This document shows positions 49,529-59,058 of a stretch of DNA of 64,000 nt, in pieces. Each line of letters opens with the position of its first letter. Positions within the stretch are counted from its first letter, which is position 1. The position numbers and the translations under genes are program-made. Below the pieces are notes generated by a model. The model did no database searches and had not been told where the DNA came from. It saw only the letters and a list, made by a program, of their open reading frames with translations. The DNA is from Streptomyces sp. NBC_01716 (lineage in GTDB: Bacteria; Actinomycetota; Actinomycetes; Streptomycetales; Streptomycetaceae), in the NCBI RefSeq assembly GCF_036248275.1, contig NZ_CP109181.1, forward strand, positions 2,914,001 to 2,978,000. The letters run 5' to 3'.

Positions 49529-50397
49529 GCGCCGCACGCACCACCACCACTCCCCCGCCCCCCACGTCGAGCGGCGGACGGCTGAAGAAGACCGGCGTCT
49601 ATGTACTGCTCTCGGTCGGCCTGCTGGTCATGGCGGCGCCGTTCCTGTGGATGGGTCTGTCGGCGTTCAAGACCGACCGCGACCTGACCGCGAGCCCGCC
49701 GGTGTGGATCCCCACCGAGTGGACCTTCGAGCACTTCGGCGAACTGCTCGACCGTCTCGACGTACCGCTTTACTTCTTCAACTCCCTCACCGTGGCTGTC
49801 CTGGTAACCCTCTCCAATCTGGTGTTCTGCTCGATGCTGGGCTACGCACTGGCCAAACTGCGGTTCGGCGGCCGGAACAGGATCTTCGCGCTGGTGCTCG
49901 GCGCGCTGATGGTGCCCGGCAATCTGATGCTGCTGCCGCTCTTCGTCCTGATGAGCAAGCTCCAGCTGATCGACTCCTACGCGGGGCTGGTACTGCCGTT
50001 CGCCGCCCAGGCCTTCGGTGTCTTCCTGATGCGCCAGTTCATGCAGTCGATCCCCGACGAACTGCTGGAAGCGGCCCGCATCGACGGTGCCCGCGAGTGG
50101 TACATCTTCTGGCGGATCGCGATGCCGCTGGTCAAACCGGCGCTGGCGACGCTCTCGATCCTCATCTTCCTGGGCTCCTGGAACAACTTCGTCTGGCCGC
50201 TGATCGCGACGAACGACCCGGGGAAATACACCCTCCCGGTGGCCCTCGCGACCTTCGCCACCGACCCCAACCAGTCGGACGGCTCCAACGGCATGCTGAT
50301 GGTCGGCTCCCTCCTGATCATCCTGCCGGTGCTGCTGGTGTTCCTCGTCCTGCAACGGCACTTCACCCAGGGCCTCGCCACCACCGGCATGAAGTAG
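49525..50397 (+). CDS. Sugar ABC transporter permease 2 (MalG-like)
   Basis: 290 residues, six membrane helices, EAA loop EAARIDGAREWYIFWRIAMP, C-terminal LQRHFTQGLATTGMK as usual for MalG relatives. ATG 49525 overlaps the previous stop (ATGA). It is followed after 90 bases by the GH39-type gene on the same strand. Confidence 0.93.
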   Translation: MSAARTTTTPPPPTSSGGRLKKTGVYVLLSVGLLVMAAPFLWMGLSAFKTDRDLTASPPVWIPTEWTFEHFGELLDRLDVPLYFFNSLTVAVLVTLSNLVFCSMLGYALAKLRFGGRNRIFALVLGALMVPGNLMLLPLFVLMSKLQLIDSYAGLVLPFAAQAFGVFLMRQFMQSIPDELLEAARIDGAREWYIFWRIAMPLVKPALATLSILIFLGSWNNFVWPLIATNDPGKYTLPVALATFATDPNQSDGSNGMLMVGSLLIILPVLLVFLVLQRHFTQGLATTGMK

Positions 50398-50487
50398 CCG
50401 CCGCCACCGGCCTTCCCGACGCGTACCGCGGCTCCGACGCCGCCGCTCTACCGCCGCGCACTCACCGACGAAAAGGTTTGTACCGAC

Positions 50488-52335
50488 ATGACCGAGAAGT
50501 CCACCGCTCGCGCCGACTGGGAGACCCGTATCGGGAAGCCCAGCGATCAGCGGCTCACCGGCATCGGGGAACTCCCCGCCCCCGTCGGCCTGTCCGCCGA
50601 GGACGGCACCGGCCATGTGCTGCTGACCTGGCAACCGGTGGCGGGCGCGCTCGGCTATCTCGTGCACCGCGCCGACTCCGCCGACGGCCCCTACGAACCG
50701 CTCGACCACCTCGGCGGCGACGTGCTCGCCGTACCCCATCCGCCGTACGCCGACACCCTCGCCGAGCCCGGACGCGTCTACCACTACAAGGTGGCCACCT
50801 GGTCCGACGGCAGAGCCGGCGCCCTCTCACAAGCGGCCTCCGGCCGCGCCGAGCGCGCCGGCTCAGGCCCCGCCCCGGTCACCGTCACGGTGGACGCCGC
50901 CGCACCCGCCACTCCTCTCCCCGGCGTCTGGAACAGGATGATCGGCGCCGAGCACTTCTCCCTGCTGGCCTGGGACAAGCCGGGCGCGGGCGGCTCGGAC
51001 GTCGCGAAGGAGTACGCCCGTGCCCTGGAGATCGTCCGCGACGAGATCGGCGTCCGCTCCGTGCGGGCGCACGGCACCTTCCTCCCGGAGACACTCACCG
51101 TCCAGCCGGACGGCTCCTTCGACTTCTCCGGCCTGGACGCGGTCTACGACCGGTTCCTGGCGACCGGTCTCCAGCCCGTGGTCGAACTCTCCTTCATGCC
51201 GAAGGAGCTGGCCGCCGACCCGGACTACACCGTCTTCGACTACCGGGCTCTGGTGTCCAGGCCCGCCGTGTGGGAGCACTGGGGCGACCTCTGCCGCGAG
51301 GTGACCGTCCACCTCCAGGACCGGTACGGCAAGGACACCGTGGCGGGCTGGGAGTTCGAGGTCTGGAACGAGGCCAATCTGGAGGTCTTCTGGAACGGCA
51401 CCCAGGACGACTACCACCTGCTCTACGAGGTCGCCGTCCGCGCCGTGAAGGGTGTCGACGAGCGGATCAGGGTCGGCGGCCCGTCGTCCGCGGCGGCCGG
51501 CTGGGTCGGCGCCCTTCTTGAGTACTGCCAGGAGCGCGACGTACCCATCGACTTCGTCTCCACCCACACCTACGGCAACGCCCCGCTCGACTTCCGTCCG
51601 ATGACGCGCGCGTTCGCTGAGGCGACCGGACGGCCCGAGCCGGAGATCCTGTGGACCGAGTGGGGTGTCACCCCCACCCACTTCCACCGGGTCAGCGACT
51701 CCGTCTTCGCCGCTCCGTTCGTCCTGCGCGGTATGAAGAGCGCCCTGTCGTCGACCGACGCGCTCGCCTACTGGGTCGCCTCCGACCAGTTCGAGGAACT
51801 GGGCTGGCCGCCCCGCCTCTTCCACGGCGGATTCGGTCTCCTCACGGTCGGCAATCTGCGCAAGCCGCGCTTCTGGGCGCTCTATCTCCTCTCCCAGCTG
51901 GCCGGGGGGCGGATCCCCGCCGTGGTCACGGGCGACGGCGCCGAGGCGCTGGTGGAATCCCTGGCCACCCGCGCCGACGACAGCACCACCGTCGACGTCC
52001 TGCTCTGGAACGGCACGCTCGACCAGTCCAAGATCGACGGCTCCGCGCCGCTGGACCGCACGGCGACCGTGCGGGTCACCGGACTTCAGCCGGGCGCGGG
52101 TTACACCGCCCTCTCCCGCCGGGTCGACGAGGAACACGCCAACATCCAGGCCGTCTGGAACGACCTCAACGGCGGCGACTGGCCGGACGAGCCCCAGTGG
52201 GCGAAGCTGCGGGCCGCCGACGAGCTGCCGGTGGAGCCCTTCGGGCCCCTGGTCGCCGACGACTCGGGCACGGCGACGCTGACCGTCCCGCTGCCCAACC
52301 CCGGTATCCGCTTCCTGCGCCTCGTCCGCACCTGA
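50488..52335 (+). CDS. GH39-type glycosidase with fibronectin-III-like N-terminus
   Basis: 615 residues, no signal peptide. Residues 30-125 form a fibronectin III-like domain (VLLTWQPVAGALGYLVHRAD). The catalytic barrel follows: acid/base Glu295 in EVWNEANLEVF and nucleophile Glu391 in ILWTEWGVTPTHF, the clan-A spacing of GH39 beta-xylosidase/iduronidase relatives. A C-terminal beta domain ends the protein. It is cytoplasmic, downstream of the importer, so it most likely hydrolyses the imported oligosaccharide. GH39 includes several specificities; xylosidase is only one candidate. Confidence 0.85.
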   Translation: MTEKSTARADWETRIGKPSDQRLTGIGELPAPVGLSAEDGTGHVLLTWQPVAGALGYLVHRADSADGPYEPLDHLGGDVLAVPHPPYADTLAEPGRVYHYKVATWSDGRAGALSQAASGRAERAGSGPAPVTVTVDAAAPATPLPGVWNRMIGAEHFSLLAWDKPGAGGSDVAKEYARALEIVRDEIGVRSVRAHGTFLPETLTVQPDGSFDFSGLDAVYDRFLATGLQPVVELSFMPKELAADPDYTVFDYRALVSRPAVWEHWGDLCREVTVHLQDRYGKDTVAGWEFEVWNEANLEVFWNGTQDDYHLLYEVAVRAVKGVDERIRVGGPSSAAAGWVGALLEYCQERDVPIDFVSTHTYGNAPLDFRPMTRAFAEATGRPEPEILWTEWGVTPTHFHRVSDSVFAAPFVLRGMKSALSSTDALAYWVASDQFEELGWPPRLFHGGFGLLTVGNLRKPRFWALYLLSQLAGGRIPAVVTGDGAEALVESLATRADDSTTVDVLLWNGTLDQSKIDGSAPLDRTATVRVTGLQPGAGYTALSRRVDEEHANIQAVWNDLNGGDWPDEPQWAKLRAADELPVEPFGPLVADDSGTATLTVPLPNPGIRFLRLVRT

Positions 52336-52511
52336 GCGCCCCCACAGTCCCGGGGGCCGGCGGCACCTGACCGCCGCCGGTCCCCGTGCGGACACCGCCG
52401 CCATGGCCGGCCCCTCCGCCCATTATTCCGGCCATGGCGGCGGCCCAAAGACCTGGCCCAGGCACCGAACCTGGCCACCACTCCACATCTGCCAAGGGGA
52501 GCTGGACTCTC

Positions 52512-54005
52512 ATGGATCGTCGTACATTTCTCGCCGCCGCGGGAACAGGAGCCACCGCCCTGTCCCTCGGCGCCCTCGCCACACCCGCCGTGTCCGCGCC
52601 GACCGCGGTCGCGTCGCGTGCTCGTGCCGCTCACGCCTCTGATACACCGCAGCTTCTCCGCTGGTTCCGCGACACGTATCACTCGATCGAGGCGATGACC
52701 ACCGACATCGGTCTCGCCGCCGACAAGATCAGCCTCGACGCACCGGGCGGGCCGGTCCCCTCCCAGAACACCTCGCCGACCAACATCGGCTGCGGGCTCT
52801 GGTCCACGGTCGCCGCCGCCGGACTCGGCGTCATCGACGAGGACACCATGCACCGCCGCCTCGACCGGGCCCTCACGGCCGTCGAGAAGCTCGAACGTCA
52901 CCACGGCTTCTGGCTCAACTGGTACGACGCCCACGACGGCTCGGTGCTCACCAACTGGCCGGGCACCGGCGACCCGGTCCGTCCCTTCCTCTCGTCGGTC
53001 GACAACGCCTGGCTCGTGACCGGCCTGCTCATCGCCGCCGACGCGGACAGCCGACTGCGCCGCCGGGTCGACAAGCTGCTGGCCACCGCCGACTGGTCGT
53101 ACTACTACACGCCGTACGACGCCGGGGACCCGGTGGCCAACCCCGGCCAGCTCCGGGGCGGTTTCTGGACCGACACCGGCGAGCCCACCGGCCACCACTA
53201 CGGAGCGCTCAACACCGAGCCCCGCATGGCCAGTTACCTGGGCATCGCCGACGGCAGCCTTCCCTCGGACCACTACTGGCACATGTTCCGCACGATGCTT
53301 CCCGAGCACGGTCAGGAGCAGCCGCCCGGCGGGGCGTACGACACCATCGACGGCGTCCGGCTCTTCCAGGGGCACTACACCCACCGGGGCCGCAAACTGG
53401 TCCCGACCTGGGGCGGCTCGATGTTCGAAGCCCTGATGGTGCCGCTGTTCGTGCCCGAGCCTGAGTGGTCACCCCGCTCATGGGGCACCACCCACCGCCG
53501 CTTCGTCCGCTCCCAGATCGAGCACGGTCTGGAGGAGGCGGGGTACGGCTACTGGGGGTTCTCCCCCGCCGAGGTGCCCGAAGGCGGTTACCAGGAGTAC
53601 GGCGTGGACGCGATCGGCATGAACATCGACGGATACGCGTCGAACACCGACCGCACCTATGTCACGTACGGTGAGCCGCTGCCGCCCGCCTCCGCCTACA
53701 CCAACGGGGTCGTGACCCCGCATGCCTCGTTCCTCGCCCTGCCCTACGCACGGTCGGAAGCCCTCGCCAACCTCAAGGCCATCGCGGCGGACTTCGGCGC
53801 GTACGAGGAAGGCTTCGGTTTCCGGGACTCGGTCAATGTGGGGACCGGCCATGTCAGCGGCTCCGCTCTCGCCCTGGATCAGGGCATGATCGCCGCCGCG
53901 CTCGCCCAGGAACTGCGCCCCGGTCTGCTGCAGCGTCCCTTCCGCACCGGTGGTTTCGCTTCGCGTATCCGTCCAATGCTGGCCAAGGAGCGTTTCAGCA
54001 TCTGA
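52512..54005 (+). CDS. Tat-exported glucoamylase-like protein (DUF3131/GH144-type)
   Basis: 497 residues. Twin-arginine signal MDRRTFLAAAGTGATALSLG. The body is an (alpha/alpha)6-barrel type: FWLNWYDAHDGSVLTNW, PFLSSVDNAWLVTGLLIAAD, TWGGSMFEALMVPLF, YGYWGFSPAEVP, and a closing VVTPHASFLALPYA. This pattern matches the glucoamylase-like proteins that include GH144 endo-beta-1,2-glucanases. The start is ATG 52512 with AAGGGGAG. As the only exported enzyme of the locus it would cut the polymer outside, with the lipoprotein and permeases taking in the pieces. Confidence 0.82.
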   Translation: MDRRTFLAAAGTGATALSLGALATPAVSAPTAVASRARAAHASDTPQLLRWFRDTYHSIEAMTTDIGLAADKISLDAPGGPVPSQNTSPTNIGCGLWSTVAAAGLGVIDEDTMHRRLDRALTAVEKLERHHGFWLNWYDAHDGSVLTNWPGTGDPVRPFLSSVDNAWLVTGLLIAADADSRLRRRVDKLLATADWSYYYTPYDAGDPVANPGQLRGGFWTDTGEPTGHHYGALNTEPRMASYLGIADGSLPSDHYWHMFRTMLPEHGQEQPPGGAYDTIDGVRLFQGHYTHRGRKLVPTWGGSMFEALMVPLFVPEPEWSPRSWGTTHRRFVRSQIEHGLEEAGYGYWGFSPAEVPEGGYQEYGVDAIGMNIDGYASNTDRTYVTYGEPLPPASAYTNGVVTPHASFLALPYARSEALANLKAIAADFGAYEEGFGFRDSVNVGTGHVSGSALALDQGMIAAALAQELRPGLLQRPFRTGGFASRIRPMLAKERFSI

Positions 54006-54028
54006 TTCCCTCGCCGGATCCCGCACGG

Positions 54029-54063
54029 CCGGCCGGCGCCGCCCCGCGTGCGGCGCCGGCCGG
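54029..54063 (+). terminator. 14-bp hairpin closing the sugar locus
   Basis: CCGGCCGGCGCCGC (54029-54042), loop CCCGCGT, and its exact complement (54050-54063), 24 bases after the stop. Confidence 0.75.
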
Positions 54064-54150
54064 AACGGCACCGAGCCCGGCGCTTCGGGCGTCCGCGCGG
54101 GGCCCGCAGTCCGGTCGCGGACCACCGAGGCCGGACATAGCCTCCCAAAT

Positions 54151-56262
54151 GTGACGCGGACAGTACGCCGTAACCGGACTCGAACAGCCGGCCGGAACCT
54201 CCTGGCCATGCTGCTGACGGCCGGGTGGCTGCTGATCCCCGCCGTCTCGCCGGACGCGCGTGCCGAGGATCCCGTCACCCTTTCGCGTCAGGGGCAGATC
54301 ACCGACAAGGTCGGTGCGCTCGACGGCCGGCAGGGGGCGGTGACCGCCTCACTCGACCGGCTCCACCGCGACGCCCGTATCCATCTCTTCGTCGTCTACG
54401 TGCGTGACTTCTCCGGCAGAACCGGGCAGAGGTGGGCCGCCGCGACCGCCGGGCGGAACAGTCTCGGCCGCGACGACATCCTGCTCGCCGTCGCCACCCA
54501 CGACCGGCAGTACGCGTACGCCGCCGCGGCCGGCTCCCCTCTTACGGAGGGCAGGCTCGCGGAAGTGGCGAGGACGGCCGTCGAACCCGCTCTCCGGGAG
54601 AACGACTGGGCGGGAGCCGCGATCGGAGCTGCCGACGGCTTCCGCGCGGTTGCGGCGGGCGCGCCCATTCCCACGCCCGCCGTGTCGTCCGGCCCGGTGG
54701 ACCCGGGCGGCGAGGCCGCCTCCAACCGGTCGGGCAGCGCACTCGTCCTTCCTGTCGTCCTGGTGGGCGGGGCCGCGGCTCTCGCCGCGTACGGCTTCAT
54801 CACGCGCAGGAACCGGGCCTCGACCCGTACGACGCTGCACGGTGGCAAGGAGACCTGGGGAGACGCGGGTCCTTCGCCGCGGACACCGCTGCCGGAGCTC
54901 GACCGGAGTGCGGGACAGGCGCTCGTCGGGACCGACGACGCCGTGCGCACCAGCGAGGAGGAACTCGGCTTCGCCACCGTGCAGTTCGGGGAGGAGAAGG
55001 CACGTCCGTTCCAGGACGCCGTGACGTACGCGAAGGGGGAACTGGCGTCCGCCTTCCGGCTGCGCAGCCAGCTGGACGACGGGTCCCCGGCGGACGACGC
55101 CGCGCGGCGCCGCATGCTGGACGAGATCGTCGCCCGGTGTACGGACGCCAACGGCCGGCTGGACGCCGAATCGGGGGACTTCGACCGGCTGCGCGCGAGG
55201 GAGCGCGACGCGCCGCAGGCGCTGACCACCGCCGAGGCCGGGTTCCGGGAGCTGAGCGGCAGGAGCGTCACGGCCGCCGCCACTCTCACCGCGATGCGGG
55301 AGCGGTACGCGGAGTCGGCGTCCGCCCCCGTCGGGGACGCTGTCGAACAGGCCGACGACCGGCTGGTGTTCACGACGGCCAACCTGGACGACGCGCGCCG
55401 CTCGATCGAGGCGGGCGACAACGGAGCCGCGGCGGTGTATGTACGTGCGGCGGAGAGCGCCATCGGGCAGGCGGCGATCCTGGTCGAGGCCGTGGAGCGG
55501 CGCGCTCTCGAACTCGCCGAGGCGGCCGGTAAGTTCCCGGGCTCGCTGACCGACTTGGAGACCGATCTGGCGGACGCGCGCGGCCTGCTCGAAGGCATGG
55601 AGGAAGGCACACCCACGGCGGATCTTGAGGGGCGGATCGCGCGCGCCGAGGCGGTGATCGCCGACGTGCGGCAGGAACAGGCCGCCGGGCCGCGGGATCC
55701 GATGGACGCCCTGCGCAGGACCGAGGAGGCGGACGCGGTGCTGGACGAGGCCCTCGTGGGCGCGCGCGAGGGCGAGGCGGGACGCCGTACACCGGCGCTG
55801 CTCGACCGGGCGTCGCTCGGCGCCCGCTCGGCGGTCGGCGCGGCGGACGGCTACATCTCGACGCACCGGGGTGCGGTGGGCGGCGAGGCCCGCACGCGGC
55901 TGGCGGAGGCGGAGCGGAGGCTCGACCAGGCCGGAACGCTGACGGAGCTCGGCGACGCGCAGGGCGCGCTGGCCGAGGCCCAGCACGCGGACGCTCTCGC
56001 GAGACAGGCGCAGAACCTCGCCGAGCAGGATGTGCGCTCGTTCGGGAACCGGTCCGGTCCGGGCGGCGCGACAGGGGCGGGGGCGGGGGCAGGAAACGGG
56101 CTCGGCGGTGCCGTGCTCGGCGGAATCATCCTCGGCGGCCGGTCCGGCGGCGGTGGCGGTGACGGTGATGGCGGCGGTGACAGCGGCGGTCGTGATGCCG
56201 GTCCTGGCAGTTTCGGAGGCGCCGGCACTCGCGGCCGGATGGGCGGCGGCGGCCGTTTCTGA
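54151..56262 (+). CDS. TPM-domain membrane protein with long coiled coil
   Basis: 703 residues. Signal-like helix (NLLAMLLTAGWLLIPAVSPD), then a TPM_phosphatase (Psb32/YgcG) domain of about 130 residues (GQITDKVGALDGRQGAVTAS, DDILLAVATHDRQYAYAA), a second membrane helix (LVLPVVLVGGAAALAAYGFI), about 400 residues of Glu/Ala-rich helix predicted as coiled coil, and a Gly-rich tail (GGGGDGDGGGDSGG). TPM domains occur in envelope proteins of varied or unknown role. The start is GTG 54151 without a clear ribosome site; leaderless expression is possible. Confidence 0.82.
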   Translation: MTRTVRRNRTRTAGRNLLAMLLTAGWLLIPAVSPDARAEDPVTLSRQGQITDKVGALDGRQGAVTASLDRLHRDARIHLFVVYVRDFSGRTGQRWAAATAGRNSLGRDDILLAVATHDRQYAYAAAAGSPLTEGRLAEVARTAVEPALRENDWAGAAIGAADGFRAVAAGAPIPTPAVSSGPVDPGGEAASNRSGSALVLPVVLVGGAAALAAYGFITRRNRASTRTTLHGGKETWGDAGPSPRTPLPELDRSAGQALVGTDDAVRTSEEELGFATVQFGEEKARPFQDAVTYAKGELASAFRLRSQLDDGSPADDAARRRMLDEIVARCTDANGRLDAESGDFDRLRARERDAPQALTTAEAGFRELSGRSVTAAATLTAMRERYAESASAPVGDAVEQADDRLVFTTANLDDARRSIEAGDNGAAAVYVRAAESAIGQAAILVEAVERRALELAEAAGKFPGSLTDLETDLADARGLLEGMEEGTPTADLEGRIARAEAVIADVRQEQAAGPRDPMDALRRTEEADAVLDEALVGAREGEAGRRTPALLDRASLGARSAVGAADGYISTHRGAVGGEARTRLAEAERRLDQAGTLTELGDAQGALAEAQHADALARQAQNLAEQDVRSFGNRSGPGGATGAGAGAGNGLGGAVLGGIILGGRSGGGGGDGDGGGDSGGRDAGPGSFGGAGTRGRMGGGGRF

Positions 56263-56353
56263 CGCGATTCCCCTGGTCCATCAGGCGAAGGAGGAGCAGC
56301 CCGCCGTCCGGCCGGCGTCTTCTCGTGACCCGGCCGGAGTGGGGGGCGCGGGG

Positions 56354-58912
56354 TCAGAACATGCTGAGGAGCTGTTCGACGGTGGGCTCCGCCGTCGAGT
56401 CCCCGTCGGGCAGGGCGAGTTCGAACCAGACCGTTTTCCCCCGGGGGGTACGGCGCGACCCCCAGGCGGCGCTGAGCAGGCCGACCAGCTGGAGCCCGCG
56501 CCCTCCCTCGTCGGTGTCGCGCGCGCGTCGCCTGCGCGGTTGTACGAGACCCGCGTCCCACACCTCGCAGACCAGCGTGCGGTCGCGGAGCAGCCGCAGC
56601 CGGATCTCGCCCTCGCCGTAGCGCATGGCGTTGGTGACCAGCTCGCTGACGAGCAGTTCGACGGTGTCCACCAGCGGTTCGAGGCCCCAGGAGTGGAGCT
56701 GCGCGCGGGCGACCTCGCGGGCGCGGCCGACGGAGCGCGGCTCGCGCGGCAGTTGCCAGTCGCCGACGGCCTCGGTGGGCAGGCCCTGTATGCGGGCCAT
56801 CAGCAGCGCTATGTCGTCCTCGCCGTGCCGGGTGTCGAGCGTGTTGAGCACGTGGTCGCAGACGTCTTCCAGGGGCCGTACGGGACTGGTGAGCGCCCGC
56901 CGGAAAGCCGTCAGCCCTTCGTCGATCGGATGGTCTCGCGACTCGACGAGACCGTCCGTGTAGAGCGCGAGCAGCGCGTCCTCGGGAAGTTCGACCTCGA
57001 CCTGCTCGAAGGGCTCTCCACCGACGCCGAGGGGCATCCCGGGCGGTACGTCCAGGAGCAGCGCCTCCTCGCCCGGCTCGACGAGCACAGGAGGGGGATG
57101 ACCGGCGTTGGCGAAGGTGCAGCGGCGGGTGACCGGGTCGTAGACGGCGTAGACGCAGGTCGCGAGATACACCTCGGAGAGATCGGCGTCCCGCGACTTG
57201 TGGGCGACGCGGGATGCCTGCTGGGCGCCGCTCGGTGTGCCGAGGCCGCGCGCGATCTCGTCCAGCGCGGAGAGGACCTCGGCGGGCTCCAGGTCGAGCA
57301 GTGCCAGGGTGCGTACAGCCGTGCGGAGCTCGCCCATGGCGACGGCGGCGCGCAGCCCCCGTCCCATCACGTCGCCGACGACCAGGGCGGTCCGGTGTCC
57401 GGGCAGTTCGATGACATCGAACCAGTCTCCGCCCACCTCGGTGGCGGTGTTGCCCGGCAGATAGCGGCACGCTATGTCCAGCCCGGCGGCCTCGGGATCG
57501 CCGGGCGGAAGCAGACTGCGCTGCAGTATCAGCGCGCGTTCGTGCTCCCTCCGGTAGAGGCGGGCGTTGTCGATACAGACGGCGGCGCGCGCCGCGAGTT
57601 CCACGGCGAGGGCGCGGTCCCGCTCCCCGAAGGGCTCGCTGCCCTTGGTCCTGGAGAACTGGGCGAGTCCCACCACGGTGTCGTGCGCGACCATCGGCAC
57701 GGCGAAGGTGGACTGGATGAGGCTGCCGGGACCGCCGGGCACCGTCTGGACCCGGCCGGTACGCAGGGCGTTGGCGCACGGGGAGTTGAAGGGATACCGG
57801 TGGACGGCGCCGGCCGACGGAGACTCGACCGCGCCTCCGCCCGTCAGGTCGGCTCCGAGCAGGGGCGCGTCGGCGACGGCGCTGGCGACGGCGACCCGTC
57901 GCAGGGCGGCGCTGCCACCGCCGGAATCGGTGCCGGAGGAGCCGCCGCGTCCCGGCGGGGCCTCCTCCCCGGTGAGCAGCCCCTGGTAGAGGTCGACGGA
58001 CGCGAGGTCGCAGAAGCCGGGGACGGAAACGTCGAGGAGTTCCCTGGCAGTGGTCTCCAGGTCGAGGGAGTTGCCTATCCGGGCGCTCGCCTCGTTGAGG
58101 ATCGCGAGATTGCGGCGGGCGCTCGCGGCCTCGCGTGCGGCGATCTGACGACGTGTGACGTCACTGCCGAGACCGGCGACCCCGATCGTACGGCCGGCTC
58201 CGCTGAGGACGCGGTACAGGTTGATGGACCAATGGCGGCGTTCCTTGCCGCCCGGGGTGACGCCGACGATCTGGATGTCGGTGGCGGATTCGCCGGTCGC
58301 CAGGACCCGCTTGAGGGAGGCGTTCAGCCGGTCCGCCTCGGGGCGGGAGAGATAGTCGTGGACCGTGCGGCCCCGGTGCTCGTCCGCCGAGCCGCCGAAG
58401 ACGGCGGCGAAGCGCTGGTTCGCCCGCTGGACGGTGAGGTCCGTGCCGAACAGCACGAAGCCGAAGGGAGATTGACCGAAAATCGCCTGCGAAGAGGCGA
58501 GTTCCGTTTCGATCCGGCGCAGTGCGCGGACGTCCACGACGATGCAGAGCGCGGCCCGTTCGCCGCTCTCCGTCTCGCTGGGCATCACATAGACCTCGGC
58601 GAGGCCGTGCACGCCACGTTCGCCGGGCACCTGGAACGGGACGAGCCCGGTCCACTCCTTGCCGTCGAGGATCTCCGCGATCTTGCGGTGCCCACGGGTA
58701 CGGAGGTCGGAGGGTACGAACACCTCCACCGGGTCCTTGCCCCTGACCTCGTCCGGAGTGATTCCGAACAGCTCAGCGGCTCGCAGACTCCACTGGTCGA
58801 CCAGCCCGTCGGGCCCGATCGAGAAGGAAGCGACCTTTATGTAGTCATAGATCGAGCCAGGCGGACTGCTCTGCCACACGACGTCGTCCGCCGTTCCAGA
58901 TATCTCGCTCAC
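56354..58912 (-). CDS. PAS-PAS-GAF SpoIIE-type phosphatase with C-terminal HATPase domain
   Basis: 852 residues. PAS 1 (25-125, VASFSIGPDGLVDQWSLRAA), PAS 2 (140-250), GAF (about 270-460), PP2C-type SpoIIE domain (490-680, GGDWFDVIELPGHRTALVVG and DALLALYTDGLVESRD), and an anti-sigma-type HATPase (700-840, VELLVSELVTNAMRY, DEGGRGLQLV). It can in principle both dephosphorylate an anti-anti-sigma factor and act as a kinase on it, as in actinobacterial partner-switching. The start is GTG 58912 behind GGAGGGG. Signals are unknown; the PAS and GAF cores look intact. Confidence 0.9.
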   Translation of the reverse strand: MSEISGTADDVVWQSSPPGSIYDYIKVASFSIGPDGLVDQWSLRAAELFGITPDEVRGKDPVEVFVPSDLRTRGHRKIAEILDGKEWTGLVPFQVPGERGVHGLAEVYVMPSETESGERAALCIVVDVRALRRIETELASSQAIFGQSPFGFVLFGTDLTVQRANQRFAAVFGGSADEHRGRTVHDYLSRPEADRLNASLKRVLATGESATDIQIVGVTPGGKERRHWSINLYRVLSGAGRTIGVAGLGSDVTRRQIAAREAASARRNLAILNEASARIGNSLDLETTARELLDVSVPGFCDLASVDLYQGLLTGEEAPPGRGGSSGTDSGGGSAALRRVAVASAVADAPLLGADLTGGGAVESPSAGAVHRYPFNSPCANALRTGRVQTVPGGPGSLIQSTFAVPMVAHDTVVGLAQFSRTKGSEPFGERDRALAVELAARAAVCIDNARLYRREHERALILQRSLLPPGDPEAAGLDIACRYLPGNTATEVGGDWFDVIELPGHRTALVVGDVMGRGLRAAVAMGELRTAVRTLALLDLEPAEVLSALDEIARGLGTPSGAQQASRVAHKSRDADLSEVYLATCVYAVYDPVTRRCTFANAGHPPPVLVEPGEEALLLDVPPGMPLGVGGEPFEQVEVELPEDALLALYTDGLVESRDHPIDEGLTAFRRALTSPVRPLEDVCDHVLNTLDTRHGEDDIALLMARIQGLPTEAVGDWQLPREPRSVGRAREVARAQLHSWGLEPLVDTVELLVSELVTNAMRYGEGEIRLRLLRDRTLVCEVWDAGLVQPRRRRARDTDEGGRGLQLVGLLSAAWGSRRTPRGKTVWFELALPDGDSTAEPTVEQLLSMF

Positions 58913-59058
58913 GCGACCGTCCCCTCCAGCTCACGCACCGGACCGGCCATCCCCGCAGTATTCAGCACTACGGCCCTGACCGGTACGGCGTTCACGATCA
59001 CAGCACAGTCTCGTTCTTTTTGAGCCGAGACCAACGTGATCGTTGTCCCTCAACACTC

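Noticed and set aside
54349..55986. Minus-strand open frame of 545 codons
   Set aside because: Shadow of the TPM-domain gene, created by its regular Ala/Glu/Arg coding pattern.
56030..59023. Plus-strand open frame of 997 codons
   Set aside because: Antisense to the PAS-GAF-SpoIIE gene, whose domains are unmistakable; the plus-strand product has no recognisable fold.
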